NCBI GenBank assembly: GCA_025766275.1
Contig: JAFKAC010000025.1
Location: 620,001 to 684,000, forward strand
Direction of reading: 5' to 3'
DNA: 64,000 bases
Source of the DNA: Lactarius indigo
Taxonomy: Eukaryota > Basidiomycota > Agaricomycetes > Russulales > Russulaceae
The position numbers and the translations under genes are program-made. Under the pieces are notes generated by a model, which saw only the letters and a list, made by a program, of their open reading frames with translations, did not search any database and was not told the origin of the DNA. Of this stretch, positions 49,306 to 60,156 are shown piece after piece. Positions within the stretch are counted from its first letter, which is position 1. Each line of letters opens with the position of its first letter.

Positions 49306-50203
49306 CTACGAATCGTCGTGTTCGAGGGCACGAAGCGCGGCGGACAAGTGCTCCTTTGAGATGGCCCCGGGCGCCTCTTCTACCGAAGCGCTCTTGGGCG
49401 CGGATCCAGTTGCCGCGTTCGCATGCCGCAAAAGCTGCGCATTGACCCAGCTGATGTAGCCGGCCCTGCCCATCTCCCACTCCCGTTTCCCCGGCGCGGG
49501 CAGGAGAGACTGGGTGTTTGCAGGGTCGAGCGGGGGAAGTGCGGAGACGCTCGCGTGGAGCGCATCTACGTCCGTGGCGAGTGAGTGTAGCATGCGGAGC
49601 TGGTCGGGCTGGAGGAAGGCGAGGCGGTCGAGACGCGCTTGCGCCCTTTTCGCATGGCGTCCGGACGCGCGCTTTGCCTTTGTTAGCAGCAGTCTCACTT
49701 TCTTTTGCTAAGGATTAGTTTGTCAGTTCGTGGGCCAGGTGGAAAATAATAATGAAAAAAAAAAAAAAACGAACCTTCTCGATTTCGCGCCATAGTTCAT
49801 CGATCTCCGCGAGAAGTTCGGCCTCTTTTTCTGGAGGCTGGTTAAAGTCGAGCCCTGCGTGGTGCGGCGCGACGAGCGGCAAGTCGGCGGGGACAGCGAA
49901 AATGTTGCGGAGGGACCACGCTTCGAAGAAGTCGAACGCTATATCGGTGTGGAATTCGAGGAGCGTCTGGAAGGAGACGAGGCCCTGCTCGAGCTCCTTG
50001 TCGGCGTCCCAGTCGGGCTCGCGCTCGAGACGCGTTTCGGCCCAGCGATTGAGAAAGTCCTCCATCGCGTCAACGGCGCGTCCGACCCCATCATTTGCGA
50101 TGTTGATGGTATCATCGAGAAGAAAATGAGGGGAAAATGAGAGGAGTTCTGGAACAAGAACGGTTGGGGTCGCGTTAGATGAAGTTCCTTGTTGAGCAGC
50201 CAT
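49306..50203 (-). CDS. MIS12: Kinetochore protein Mis12 (MIND complex)
   Basis: Two exons, 50203-49775 and 49707-49306, joined in phase 0, for 276 aa. The N-terminal Mis12 domain has the typical block LLSFSPHFLLDDTINIANDG, then AVDAMEDFLNRWAE. Residues about 100-145 contain DFNQPPEKEAELLAEIDEL, the start of a coiled coil that runs across the intron (EIEK-QKKVRLLLTKAKRA). Mis12 (Mtw1 in yeast) is the core of the four-subunit MIND complex that links centromeric CENP-C to the Ndc80 complex. The tail, after about residue 200, is Ala/Pro-rich and ends in acidic EHDDS. Length fits the family (200-300 aa). It is divergent from the following poly-Asp gene, with 198 bp between starts. Confidence 0.8.
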
Positions 50204-50349
50204 TGCGTTACGCGTTATGTGTTACAGGACATGTGTCACATCTTCGTCGTGACTCCAGACACCCCTACACACAGTCCGCAGCCGCCGTGAGGGTGAAGAA
50301 AAGTGGCATCTACCTGTCTACATCATGGCGGTGACTACATGTTGTTCTG

Positions 50350-50356
50350 CATATAT
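50350..50356 (+). promoter_or_regulatory. TATA box of first poly-Asp paralog
   Basis: TATATAA 52 bp before the ATG, within the 198 bp between MIS12 and this gene. Confidence 0.6.
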
Positions 50357-50401
50357 AATGACCCTTCCTGTTCCTAGTCAACCTCAGGCCAATCCCGTGC
50401 A

Positions 50402-51451
50402 ATGCCTCCTCTAATCCGGTCAAAGAGGAATTCCCAGCGCAAGTATATTGATCTCATCAACCAAGCGTCTTCCAAGTGGGCAAATTGGGACCCACCAAGG
50501 CGTATCATGGTTGGCTCTCTGACTTACTTCCTACTTACTATTTCCCACGGACCTGATTGCCGTCTCACAACAGCCTGGTGATTTCGGTACCGTCATAAAG
50601 TCCACGGGAGAGCTTGTGGTTGAGGGGAACATATACGTTCACGAGGACCTTGCACATATTGCCAGAAAGTATCCTCCATCTGAAGGGGATGAGACAGATC
50701 AGTATTATATCCACTCGTACGAGGTGCGTGGTGTGGATGTCGGTGCTGGACTTGGAGCGTAAGTCACAACGTCTATGCCAAACACCACTGTCCTCAACAC
50801 GACTTTTCCAGAAATCTTCTGGGCATCCAAGGCCTCGTTTTCAAGAGCCGCTGGCAATTCAATTCAAAGCGCGGCGCAGTCCTGCTGATGTACCAACCAC
50901 GACTCATCACTGTCCCCGACGCGTTCTTCACCGAGACTCAAGGCGTCCCTATTCTCAAAAACAAGTCCGTGGTCTACCAAGTGTTCAACTGTCCCGGCTT
51001 CTACATGTATCTATCCAATAAAGGTGGGTGACGCGCGAGCTTCATCCACCGCGTCCCCCATGAATGCATTGTTTTCTCTAGTCCACGAACAGGTGGCCGT
51101 TGGCTTGCGTGCGAATCTTCCACCCCAGCTGTCGAACGTCAATCCAGCATTGGGCGTTGGCTGGATGGCCCGCGGCACCACTGGCATCGGGCAGCAGGGC
51201 TACCAACCAGATGCGACTTACACCCCCCTATTCGGTTTGCGATCGCTACGGAAGCGCCTTTTGAGGAGGGGTGAATCCGACCAAGGGCCGAAGGAATTGT
51301 AAGTGCTGTCTTCTCTGACTTGTCCCACTTCATGCTTAAAAGAGGACACCTCAGGTGGGAAGAGTCCCGTGTGCCGTGGGATCACCTCGATGACGATGGT
51401 ATAAGTGAGGCAGAGGATGACAGTGACGACGACGACGACGACGACGACTAG
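50402..51451 (+). CDS. 272-aa poly-Asp protein, paralog 1 (gasdermin-like?)
   Basis: Five exons: 50402-50509, 50574-50758, 50812-51023, 51082-51298 and 51355-51451, for 272 aa. Conserved blocks shared with the next gene are RKYIDLINQASSKWANWDPP, GDFGTVIKSTGELVVEGNIY, FKSRWQFNSKRGAVLLM, YQVFNCPGFYMYLSNK and DATYTPLFGLRSLRKRLLRR. It ends SDDDDDDDD. There is no signal peptide or obvious transmembrane helix, which suggests a cytosolic protein rich in beta strands. The GDFGTV...GNIY layout and length (250-280 aa) remind me of fungal gasdermin-like proteins (RCD-1/HET-Q1 type), which form membrane pores in cell-death reactions after proteolytic cleavage. I hold this as a hypothesis from pattern memory only. 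Confidence 0.8.
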
Positions 51452-52188
51452 ACCTTTTCTTCGTTTCTCGTTTTTGTAAACACATCCTTGTATTATACGC
51501 ATACCAAAAGGCAATTTTCGAGAGTCGACGGAGAGTGAAGCTAGTGAAGCCTGGACTGAGGGGTTGCGTTGTGTCCAACGGAATCCTCGTCGGCAAGCAT
51601 GGAACGTGTCGAGGCTGCTGTGCGTGCTAAGTTTGACTCCTCGTAGCTGTGTTCAGAAGACCGAGGACACCGCTCTCTCGTACCGCCTGTTCACCAAGTC
51701 ACCAACCCAGACCATCCACGTCACAATTTTGCGGCTTCCCTGCGGTTTACTTAGCTCCATAGTTGGGCTGCGCAAGGTTGGTTATCAACTAGCCCGTGCT
51801 AAGTGATTCCCACAGCCCCCAGGCGGTGCTTCCGTTTCTTCGAATTCGGAAGAAGCTTGTGTAAGTGTAAGGCCCGTTTGAGCAAGTTGATCGAGGCGCG
51901 GCTTATCTGAAACGACATCTCCTCCCTCATTGCAACCCCACTAGACCAGCATGTAGGTCTCGTGTCCACCGAAGAGACTGATCCTCCGCCTGGGTGAGCA
52001 TTTCACGAAGGTTACGCCTATTCCAAGTTCTAGACGTTCCTTCCGGTGCTCGACTGACGGTTCCTGTCAAGCGCTGCGGTCCTCATGACAGCCAGATGCG
52101 GTGCACAAGTAACGTGATAGATCCCTGGTTTCGTGCATATATAGTCTACAAACAAGGGAGACGGAACTAGACAACCTCCTACATCACC
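51452..52188. other. spacer between the two paralogs
   Basis: No gene. It contains the first paralog's 3' UTR and the second one's promoter. Confidence 0.5.
52138..52143 (+). promoter_or_regulatory. TATA box of second poly-Asp paralog
   Basis: TATATA 51 bp before the ATG, matching the spacing in the first paralog. Confidence 0.6.
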
Positions 52189-53247
52189 ATGGGAGTTTGG
52201 ACCAAAGGAAACGCACAGCGCAAGTTCATCGATCTGATCAACGAAGCCACTTTCAAGTGGGCCAACTGGGACCCCCCAAAGGTCATCCAGGTAAGCCCCT
52301 TCCTCCACCCTTCCATCATTCCGACGCAGCTGAACCGCCTTTGCTACAGATCGGTGATTTTGGCACCATTGACAAGAAGTCGGGAGAGCTGAAAGTCGAG
52401 GGGAACATCTACACGCACTCGGAGATCAAGCACATCGCGCAGGACTATCCCGCGTTCGTGGCTCCCGAGACCGATCTGTATCAGATCCACTCTCAACAAG
52501 TGAGGAGGCTAGATATACAAGCCGACGTCGGCGCGTGAGTTCCCAACTCGACTCCCTCGCATGCCGTGCGGCCGTTCCTCACCACAGTGCTTCAGCAGCG
52601 CCACCGCGGCTGATGACCAGGGTGTCGCTCTCAAAAGCCGTTGGCAATTCAACACCAAGCGCGGCGCGATATTGCTGATGCACAGGCCACGTTTACTCTG
52701 TGTACCCGACGGGTTCTTCGACGAGAAGTTCGACTTGCCCATCCTCAAACGCAAGGTGGTGGTCGAACAAGTGTACAACTGCCCCGGGTACTACATGTAT
52801 CTATCCAACAAAGGTAGGCGTTCTATCTGACGCGGATGGTCCAGCGAATGCTCACTTTCCCCGCTAGCTAGCGAGCAGATCTCGGTCTCATTGCGTGCGA
52901 ACTCACTCCCGGGCGTCGATGGCGAGCAGGCTTTGACTGTTGGCTGGTCGGCCGACGGGTCGTCTGGTGTCTGCCAGCAGGGGTTCCGAGAAGACGCGGT
53001 CTACACCCCGCTGTTTTGTCTCAAGTCGCTCGGGAGACGTCACTGGAGGAGGGACGGCATCACCCCCATGATCGAGAAGTGAGTGTTTTTTTTTTCCCTT
53101 TCATCTTCTCGTTTTGCGCCGCATGCTCAAGGATGGAAACACAGATGGGAAGTGACCTATATACCATGGGGCATACTTGACGAGGATGGCCTCACCGAGC
53201 CAGATTCTGACAACGACGACGATGACGACGACGACGACGACGACTGA
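52189..53247 (+). CDS. 272-aa poly-Asp protein, paralog 2 (gasdermin-like?)
   Basis: Five exons: 52189-52290, 52350-52534, 52596-52813, 52868-53078 and 53145-53247, for 272 aa, the same length and intron positions as the neighbour. It starts MGVWTKGNAQRKFIDLI and has GDFGTIDKKSGELKVEGNIY, LKSRWQFNTKRGAILLM, YNCPGYYMYLSNK and EDAVYTPLFCLKSL. It ends with about ten Asp residues after DGLTEPDSDN. The third exon uses the TTCAG acceptor at 52595, because the ACAG a few bases earlier breaks the frame. The two proteins are clearly diverged, so the duplication is not recent. The function is unknown; the gasdermin-like idea given for paralog 1 applies equally. The acidic tail could mask a membrane-binding basic patch, which is inference. 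Confidence 0.8.
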
Positions 53248-53994
53248 GGAGATTGTGACGTGCCCATGTAGGACAGCCCCGTGTACATTGAATATAAAGG
53301 ACTACTATAGCAGTAGAATCTCTGCCCGTTGTTCGGCCCTCCACCGAAGCGCTGAAAACCCGGATTGCGGTTGATTGCGAATTCATATTCTGTCTGGGCG
53401 TCAGGGCGCGGAACCGCATATGCCAGAATCATCACCTCATGCCTCATGGCTAGAGGGTTTAGAGATAATTCCAAAACCGAGGATCCCATACCACATAAGA
53501 ATAGCCGGATGTAGCAAGTGCAAGTGAAGGGCGCCTCTGCCTGTGGACTCGGAGCCAATACGCCACTGCCCCTCAAGACAGCATCTGGAGGAATCACGTG
53601 ATCCCGCGATTGAAGTCGTCGGCAAGGGAAGCAAGCACCAAGGCCCTACTGAGTCTGCACGTTCAATTTGCAATATGAAACAGCGCTCAGCAGCAAAGTC
53701 GTAGCCCGGGAATGACCAGGCCTTATTTCTGGCCCTAGGGCCTTGATCAAAGTCGTGATAGTAATGCACGTTCGAGAAGGACTGGACTTGAGTGAACTCA
53801 AGGACGAAGTTGAACCCGGGAGCGCGCCGGCTATGGTAACTTTGTGTCGCTGGACCCCGAACCGGTCAGTTGAACGTTGGGCAAGCGTCCTTTCGGTTTG
53901 ATTACTATGAGCATAGAACTTTGACAGTACAGTACCACTTGTACACCTGGATAAACTCGGTGATCGATCGAAGCCCAGACCTTTACATCAGTAT
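53248..53994. other. intergenic, nothing recognised
   Basis: No supported gene between the paralog pair and the monooxygenase. Confidence 0.5.
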
Positions 53995-56241
53995 TCAAGT
54001 GGTCGAGCTGCGGCGTTTTGCCTCTCTCTCCTCTTTCAAATGAGCCAACTCGTTAATGTCGATAGGCTTGAACAGCCACGTCAGCCAATTCCCGCCGCTG
54101 CGCCCCGCGGGGAGCCCCATGTCTTCCAAGAGGTCGTCAGCGAGTTGCGGCCACCTACAGTAGGTCATGTCACGTGAGCCCCTAGTCAAGTCGCGCGGCG
54201 ACACGAAGGAGGACGCACGACCAGAAACTGACGCCAGTCGCGTTGCTTTCGCCAGTCCAATTTTGGGTATATGGATAACGCCGCCGCACCCACGCGGCAT
54301 CGCGATCGGCCAAGTCGCGCGCCTCATCCACGCTCCGTGGGAGCCGAAGCTCGTCGCGGCGGAAGTACGCAGCGATCCAATGCGCGGAGACCTCGGAAAT
54401 ATACGCGTGGTGAGTCGAAAGCTGTCAACGAGGTCGCGCGGGTGAGCGGCGGCGAGGTCACTGGCAACTCAGAGCCCAAAGGAGAAAACAAAGATACCGT
54501 GGCTCCGTTGATCGCAAAATCGCGATTCAAGATGCTCTTTGCAGGAACCAGCGCACGATATATCGGCGCAACCCATGGCGCATCCCCAGGTATGACAGGC
54601 GGGTTGGCGAGACTCGTGTAGTCCCAGCGATACTTCGTCTTCGGTTCGTACTCCGGAGGGCGCCGTCCCAAGCCGAGGTATTCTATTGTCTCGTCTGTTG
54701 ACGAATGGTAAGGATCACTTGTAGACGAAAGTGCAATCAATACTGGCCGTCGAAAATGGGACGCCAGGTAGACTTGTACCCGGTGGCGAGGATGACCGCG
54801 GAAGCGGGGACTGTGCGTCCGTCGTCAAGCACCACCGATTGCCCGTCGTCCCCGTATTTTTCCACTTGCGCGGGAAAAACGATGTTTATCTTCCCTGCGT
54901 TCGCGAGCGAGTAGAAACTTCCCTCACGAGGGACCCCCTCGTCGTTCGTGCGCGTATTCCAGAATATGGAATGAGTGTAACGAAGTGGGGAGTCACGTGG
55001 GAGACCCAATACATGATGCTGTAGCAGGGTCCGAATCAAGCTCTGTGTCGGAACCGGTTGACTATGCATATTTACCGAATATCGTGCCAGAGTATGCCAA
55101 AAATTGCGCACGATTAACCCTCCAAACCAAGTTGTATGCAAGAAACGCCTAATGAATGTCGGTCAGCCAGTGATTACGTGCTGGGGAACCCCTTCAAGAT
55201 TCCCTTACTCAAGCCGAGAGCGTAATTCCTTGCAGCCGGCCATCACTGAAAGAAGCCTAGGATATTTGTTGGGAGTGAGGTCATGACCGAGATCCGAGGG
55301 CCACACCTGCTCTTCCTGATGGCATCGGGTAAAGGGTTTGGACTTGCCAGGAAAGCGTCAGCAGTGCGGAATACCACCGTGACAGGGCGACCTTCTTTGG
55401 CAAGAAAGGCAGCAGCGCTGGAAACAACCGTTAGTCACGGGTGCATGCATGCGGGGTCGTGCCCACTCTTGCGCCGACTTTCCACCTCCGACAACAACCA
55501 CCGGTCGGGGAGCATCGGGGCCAGTAGGTGACGTGCACGAAAGTAGGTCATCGATCCGCGACGCGAAGTCCATTGAATGTAATACAGGGCCTGAAAAATG
55601 GGCAACCTTGGCCGCCTCAGGAGCCAATAATTCGGGAAAGTATGGATTGCTGTTCCCCTGGAGACTGCGTTAAGGTGGGATTCAATGTCTAAAGAGTATA
55701 GAGAAAACTCACGCCGGTACAGAGAACAATGCGGGGGTAATATAAGGCCCGGACCTTCTCCGCGCTGGCGCTATTTTTGTCGTGCACGAGAACGGACCAC
55801 CCTCGCTCATTATCGCCTCTGCGAATATTGAGGACCTCTGTCTCGAAGCGGATTTTACCTTTCAAAAAACGCTCTTTGAAATCCTCCAAATATTGTCGTA
55901 CATCGTCTCCGGATAATCGTCCTCCAGTCTTGGTGTGGCTTTCAGGCGCACGCATCGGCAGGGGAGAAAACCTGTACTCGCCGTGCACGCTAGTAACCGC
56001 ATCAGGGATGGGAGGCCGATAAATCGTGGGGAAAGGGAGACCTGTTAATGCAGAGCCCGGGGTATACACGTTCTTCGGACCAGACACCGCCTACGGACTT
56101 GTCGCGGGTGAGTATCTCGACATTCACAAAGCCATCTTGCAGTAGGGTGTGCGCTGTGATAAGGCCAGCGAGTCCTGAACCGATGACCGCCACGGGCTCC
56201 TGAAGAGGGTCAGGCTGGTGCTCTTGCGGATGAAAAACCAT
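53995..56241 (-). CDS. FAD/NADPH flavin monooxygenase (FMO-like)
   Basis: Nine exons, downwards: 56241-56042, 55989-55713, 55657-55467, 55417-55307, 55256-55209, 55148-54744, 54694-54498, 54421-54222 and 54154-53995. The N-terminal Rossmann motif is AVIGSGLAG (FAD); the second is VVVVGGGKSAQ (NADPH). Other family blocks are GGVWSEERVYPGLCIN, VHGEYRFSPLPM, FRTADAFLASP, AVILATGYKSTW and, at the end, SGGNWLTWLFKP. Such enzymes add oxygen to N, S or ketone groups in secondary metabolism or detoxification. All junctions fit except exon 6 to 7, where the available GT-AG pair leaves the frame one base off; this allele may be broken there, or a non-standard splice is used. An in-frame ATG at 56283 could extend the N-terminus by 14 residues. 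Confidence 0.8.
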
Positions 56242-57767
56242 AGCGGGCGTCCGAGCAGAGAAGAACGAGCAACTTTGATCCACCCCACTCCACCCGACTT
56301 ATTATACTACCACAATATTTGACGGCTAGCCTCTAATCAAGAACTTTGATTATTGCCGCCGGTGTGTCATATCCGTATCCCACCGATGTTGCGAGTTACC
56401 AGCTGCATTAGCGGCATCAGTGAGCGCCAGAAGTCATGGGTGATATCGGCTAAGTAGAAGACAAGTGGCCGCAGTGCGCTAACCATGTGTTTGCTGCCTA
56501 TTATGGCCACACAAGTTGACCTAAATGATACCACATGATCGGGGTGGCTGCAAAAGCGCTGGCTCGATTCCTAGAAACACCTCGCCATGTGTTTCTCTCA
56601 AGAAGGCTCTGTTCCGCATCTCTCTTCTATTCTCGTCACCTGCCGGTCTACCATATACCCCACTTGTGACCTTTCCTACAGTAGGTGGTCTGCTGTACCT
56701 CAGGCTGGCTCTTCCTGCTCGATATTTCGTCCGTTTATTAATCGTTGGTGCGAAGAAATGAAGAATTGATGTCAAGGGCCGGGAGGGCCAGAAAAGCAAC
56801 CCACCTCAGAAAGGCTGATCGATCAATTACGATCAAAGGTGCCGAACAGTCTTTTTAAAAGAAATTTCCCATCATCGAGTCAAAGAAGCTCTTGGCGCGT
56901 CCTACGGCTCAGAAAAGTACGTTGGAGCACTATATATTTGGCTCGTGAGAGGCATTTTTGATCGTTACCTCTCAGCCATTGAATATTGAACGTTATTGAA
57001 CTTTCAGGGTTCTTTCCGCCTCATTGACAAAGCTCCGTAATGTTTGCAATATTGCTTCGAGCCATTATGGCCATGGATTCTTCCTATGCGACTGCGCTCA
57101 AGACACTGTCGTCTGTGCAGAACGCTCTCGCCACCCTTTGCTCCATCCATCTCCACAGTTGCCACTCTTAGGGTTCATGAGCAATGATACACTCTCTGCT
57201 GTGTACCTCCGCACGACTTGCTCCTAGGGCTCGAGGTTCTGCAACCTACGTTCTGCCACGACTTTGCAGTGCGTATTCGGAGACACCAGGGGCGTCGAAT
57301 GCCTCGAAAATTTCCCTGGAAAAGTGCATCATTAGTGGACACATGGGACGAGTCCTAGAACAGAAACAGCTGCAAATCGCTCCACTTCGCAAGCCCAAGG
57401 GTGTTTCGTTACATCATATCCCGCGACTGATGATGATAGCTAAGCATCGCCTAAGCCGGTTTACTCTACCCAAATTCCTCACGGGGAAGGAGCAGATATT
57501 TTCGCGAGCGAGCCTTGGAGGAACCGCTGACGTAACATTCTGCTTCTTTGCCATGGTGACGTAATATGGAGGGGCGACCTCGAGGAAAAGGGATTGGGAA
57601 ATGTAGCCGTCTCTGCAGTCGTGGCCTCGTTTTTGCCCGCATGAATAGAAGTTCATTAAGCAAGTAGGCGTGCCACTGGCCATGGCATGATTAAGTGGAA
57701 AGCAAATTACTAGCCCTCATCAGAGGACGCCGAAAGATGAAACATACAATGGGTAAAAAGGTCGACA
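56242..57767. other. 1.5 kb intergenic, nothing recognised
   Basis: Several open frames of 60-126 codons without splice structure or motif; no gene supported. Confidence 0.45.
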
Positions 57768-59011
57768 TCACAACAATGAGTCTAGCTTGCTCAGAACCTC
57801 CAAGACACCAGCGACGAGTTCGCATCCCGCGTCCTCGTCTCCGCCAACCGTCTCCTTGCGAACCTCTGTGAGCAAGCCGAGAACCGCCTCGCGCCCAGTG
57901 GTGGCAGAAGTACCCATCGCGATCCGTGAGCTTTCCCGCCGTTTTGAAGCCGCGTTGCCTGAAGAAGCCCCACCCCCGCTTCCAAATGGCCACACGGCAA
58001 ACTCAGCGATAATGTCATCACATCGCGCGAACGCCGACTCGCGGTCCTCATACCCGAGCCCTGAGAATGCGTTGTCGAGCACGCTCGCGGCGTACGCGGA
58101 GCATGCGAGGCAGACGGCGCGTAGCGCGCGCATCTGCGTGCCTGGTGCTTCGAACGCGGCAGGCGAGACGGCGGAGGTGTTCGTGGTGAGCAGGGTGACG
58201 ACACGGGCGACGACGGCGTCCTTGATGCGGAGGTCGGCGACGGGATGCGTGGCCATGTCGAAGAGGAGAAAATTGCGCTTCTCGGTGCGGAGGACGCCCT
58301 TGTCAACGAGCCCCTTCGCGAGGCGCTCGCGGACCTGCTTGAGTTGGTAGCCGATTTTGAGCACGTTCCAAGTCTCGCCTGTCATAGAACGGATGGTAAC
58401 GTGAGCATTTTATTTGCAGCGTATCAGAGGGTTCGCGGTGGGTGGGCGACGCAAAATGAGAGGACGTGCCGGAAAGAAGATCAATCCACGAGTTAATTGA
58501 CATGCGCTCCGTTTCCTGCGCCTTCATCATACGGAGCGCCTCGTCAAGGATAGTCTCACCCGTCTGACGGTCGTCGATGACTTCAACCAGACGCTCGGCA
58601 AGGGGGAACCGACGACGATTAGGGTCCTTGTGAACGGCAATGCGCCGCCGGAGGGCGAGTTCGATGAGAATACAGCCACGTAACGCATAGGAGATGTTGT
58701 CATTCCAGAATGACAAGTAACCCTGCGTTCGAGTCGCGTCAGGTGGCCGAAATTATACAAACAGAACTTGCCTGACGGTCTTTTAAACCGAGAAGTAAGA
58801 CCTCCTCCATAAGGGTGAGGCGAGGGACTTTTCCGCCAGCCTTTGATTCTTCGTCATCCCGTTCGAGGTCGCGGGGGTCGAAAGCGATTTTGTTGCCTCC
58901 AGCAAAAGCGGAGCCGGCATGGGAGGTGAATGACGGCGAGGTCTCTGAAGAAGTTGTGGATGCGGGACCTGTGTTGACTCTCCGCCTAGATAGGCCTGAG
59001 GTTTCACTCAT
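57768..59011 (-). CDS. VPS74: Golgi phosphoprotein 3 / Vps74
   Basis: Three exons, 59011-58772, 58722-58470 and 58378-57768, for 367 aa. The GPP34 domain is clear: [54 protein letters not shown] joined to [24 protein letters not shown], then [19 protein letters not shown]. The protein binds PI4P on Golgi membranes and keeps glycosyltransferases in place through their cytosolic tails. The N-terminus (about 60 residues, Ser/Thr-rich with RRR) is the usual disordered leader with the basic cluster. Both introns appear to be GC-AG: donors GCAAGT and GCACGT; using GT alternatives breaks the conserved blocks. The C-terminal part has a Gly/Ser-rich insertion ([11 protein letters not shown]). The tRNA-Trp gene lies 149 bp upstream. 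Confidence 0.9.
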
Positions 59012-59159
59012 CGCGACGTGGATGGGGATCTGGTGAACCCGTGAGCTTGAGCCAGATAACCCTCGTCTTGGCCAGCGTCCAAGGGGGCTGTGCCGCACCG
59101 CCAACAGCGGCATACCATCAAGCACTATTATCAATCACTCTGCCAAGCGTTACTTGCAG

Positions 59160-59239
59160 GACCCCGTAGCTCAGTGGTAGAGCGTGAGATTCCAGCGATT
59201 TGCTTCCTCAAGGCCATCCGTTCAATCCGGGTCGGGGTC
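59160..59239 (+). tRNA. trnW-CCA: tRNA-Trp (CCA) with 9 nt intron
   Basis: Acceptor arms GACCCCG (59160-59166) and CGGGGTC (59233-59239) pair fully. The D-arm is GCTCAGTGGTAGAGC (59169-59183). The anticodon stem is TGAG/CTCA, and the loop TTCCAG gives anticodon CCA (59192-59194). The 9 nt CGATTTGCT after position 37 is the intron. The T-arm is ATCCG-TTCAATC-CGGGT (59216-59232). No CCA tail is encoded, as expected in eukaryotes. A pair at 31-39 (A-C) is mismatched. A T7 run follows 5 bp downstream as terminator. Confidence 0.85.
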
Positions 59240-59243
59240 ATTC

Positions 59244-59250
59244 TTTTTTT
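59244..59250 (+). terminator. RNA polymerase III terminator
   Basis: A run of seven T just after the tRNA-Trp gene. Confidence 0.8.
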
Positions 59251-59519
59251 CTTCCCGTTTGCCGTTCCACGGACGCTTCTTTCTACCTTATCGCCGTTCA
59301 CCACAGTCCTTCACCCAGCCCAGATCCTCGCCCTAGGACCTTTCTTTCCCTTCACCCATTGTTCTGTACACGTACAATGCCATTGTCACAGTCCGGAGAA
59401 TACGGGCCTCGGCACTTCGGATTATTCCAACCGCCACTGCACCTTTCCTTGGCCTTTCAAGCCTTCAAGCCCAAGCATTCTCCCCTTTCGTAGTGTTCTC
59501 AACTCTTCAGAGACACGGC

Positions 59520-60156
59520 ATGCCTTCAGGTGGAAACCTGACCGGCCATCATTCAGTGCACACGGGCGACCTCCCCTACTCTGACCCCGTCTTACGCGCC
59601 AGCTCGTCCAGCGAGTCATTCTCGACCGAGTATGGCCCAGATGAGACGCCTCAATCAGAAGGATCTCTCCCTCCGGCCGAGTTTGCGCGCCGCATTGAAT
59701 CCACTCTCCGTCTCCACGTTGCACCAGACACCGAGCTTGCTGCAGAACAGTCACCTCTGCTACCTCCACTTGAAGAGGGAGACGAACGAGCCGAGAAGGG
59801 TGAATGTCGATTTTTCGTGCGATGGGGATTTATGCTCACGCGACGAACTACTCGCAGCACGCTTCATACGCGTGATGCAGACACTACGGCGTGTCGTAGC
59901 GCTAGTTGAGGAGGTTGAAAGTATCGAGGCTTCCCTCGCGCGTAACCCACATGGTGGACTCGAGGATCCACCCACCACCGATGACCTTACAGCTCTCATG
60001 CAGGGTCTAATGGGTCCCCCCTCCTCCGTGCCGGCCAGTGCACCCTCTCTCATTTTTGCTCCGACCAGCCCAATGGCTTTAGACAAGCCACCCGCTCTTC
60101 TATACGGTCGTACGATTGGTTTTGCAGCTGGAAAGGGCAGGCTGTGGGCACGATAA
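59520..60156 (+). CDS. Uncharacterised 192-aa protein
   Basis: Two exons, 59520-59799 and 59858-60156, with matching phase (1), for 192 aa. It starts MPSGGNLTGHHS. The first half is Ser/Glu/Pro-rich and probably disordered. The region around the intron (EFARRIESTLRLH, then RFIRVMQTLRRVVALVEEVESIEASL) is helical and may form a coiled coil. The tail is Pro/Ser-rich and ends GFAAGKGRLWAR. No domain is recognised. The splice is supported because the helical segment is only continuous after intron removal; unspliced frames end in RRTTRST-type sequence. Further exons downstream cannot be excluded. Confidence 0.55.

Noticed and set aside
50402..53247. Reading the poly-Asp tails as a microsatellite artefact
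   Set aside because: Both tails are in frame, follow a conserved acidic context (LDDDG/LDEDG) and end in proper stops, so they are real protein ends.
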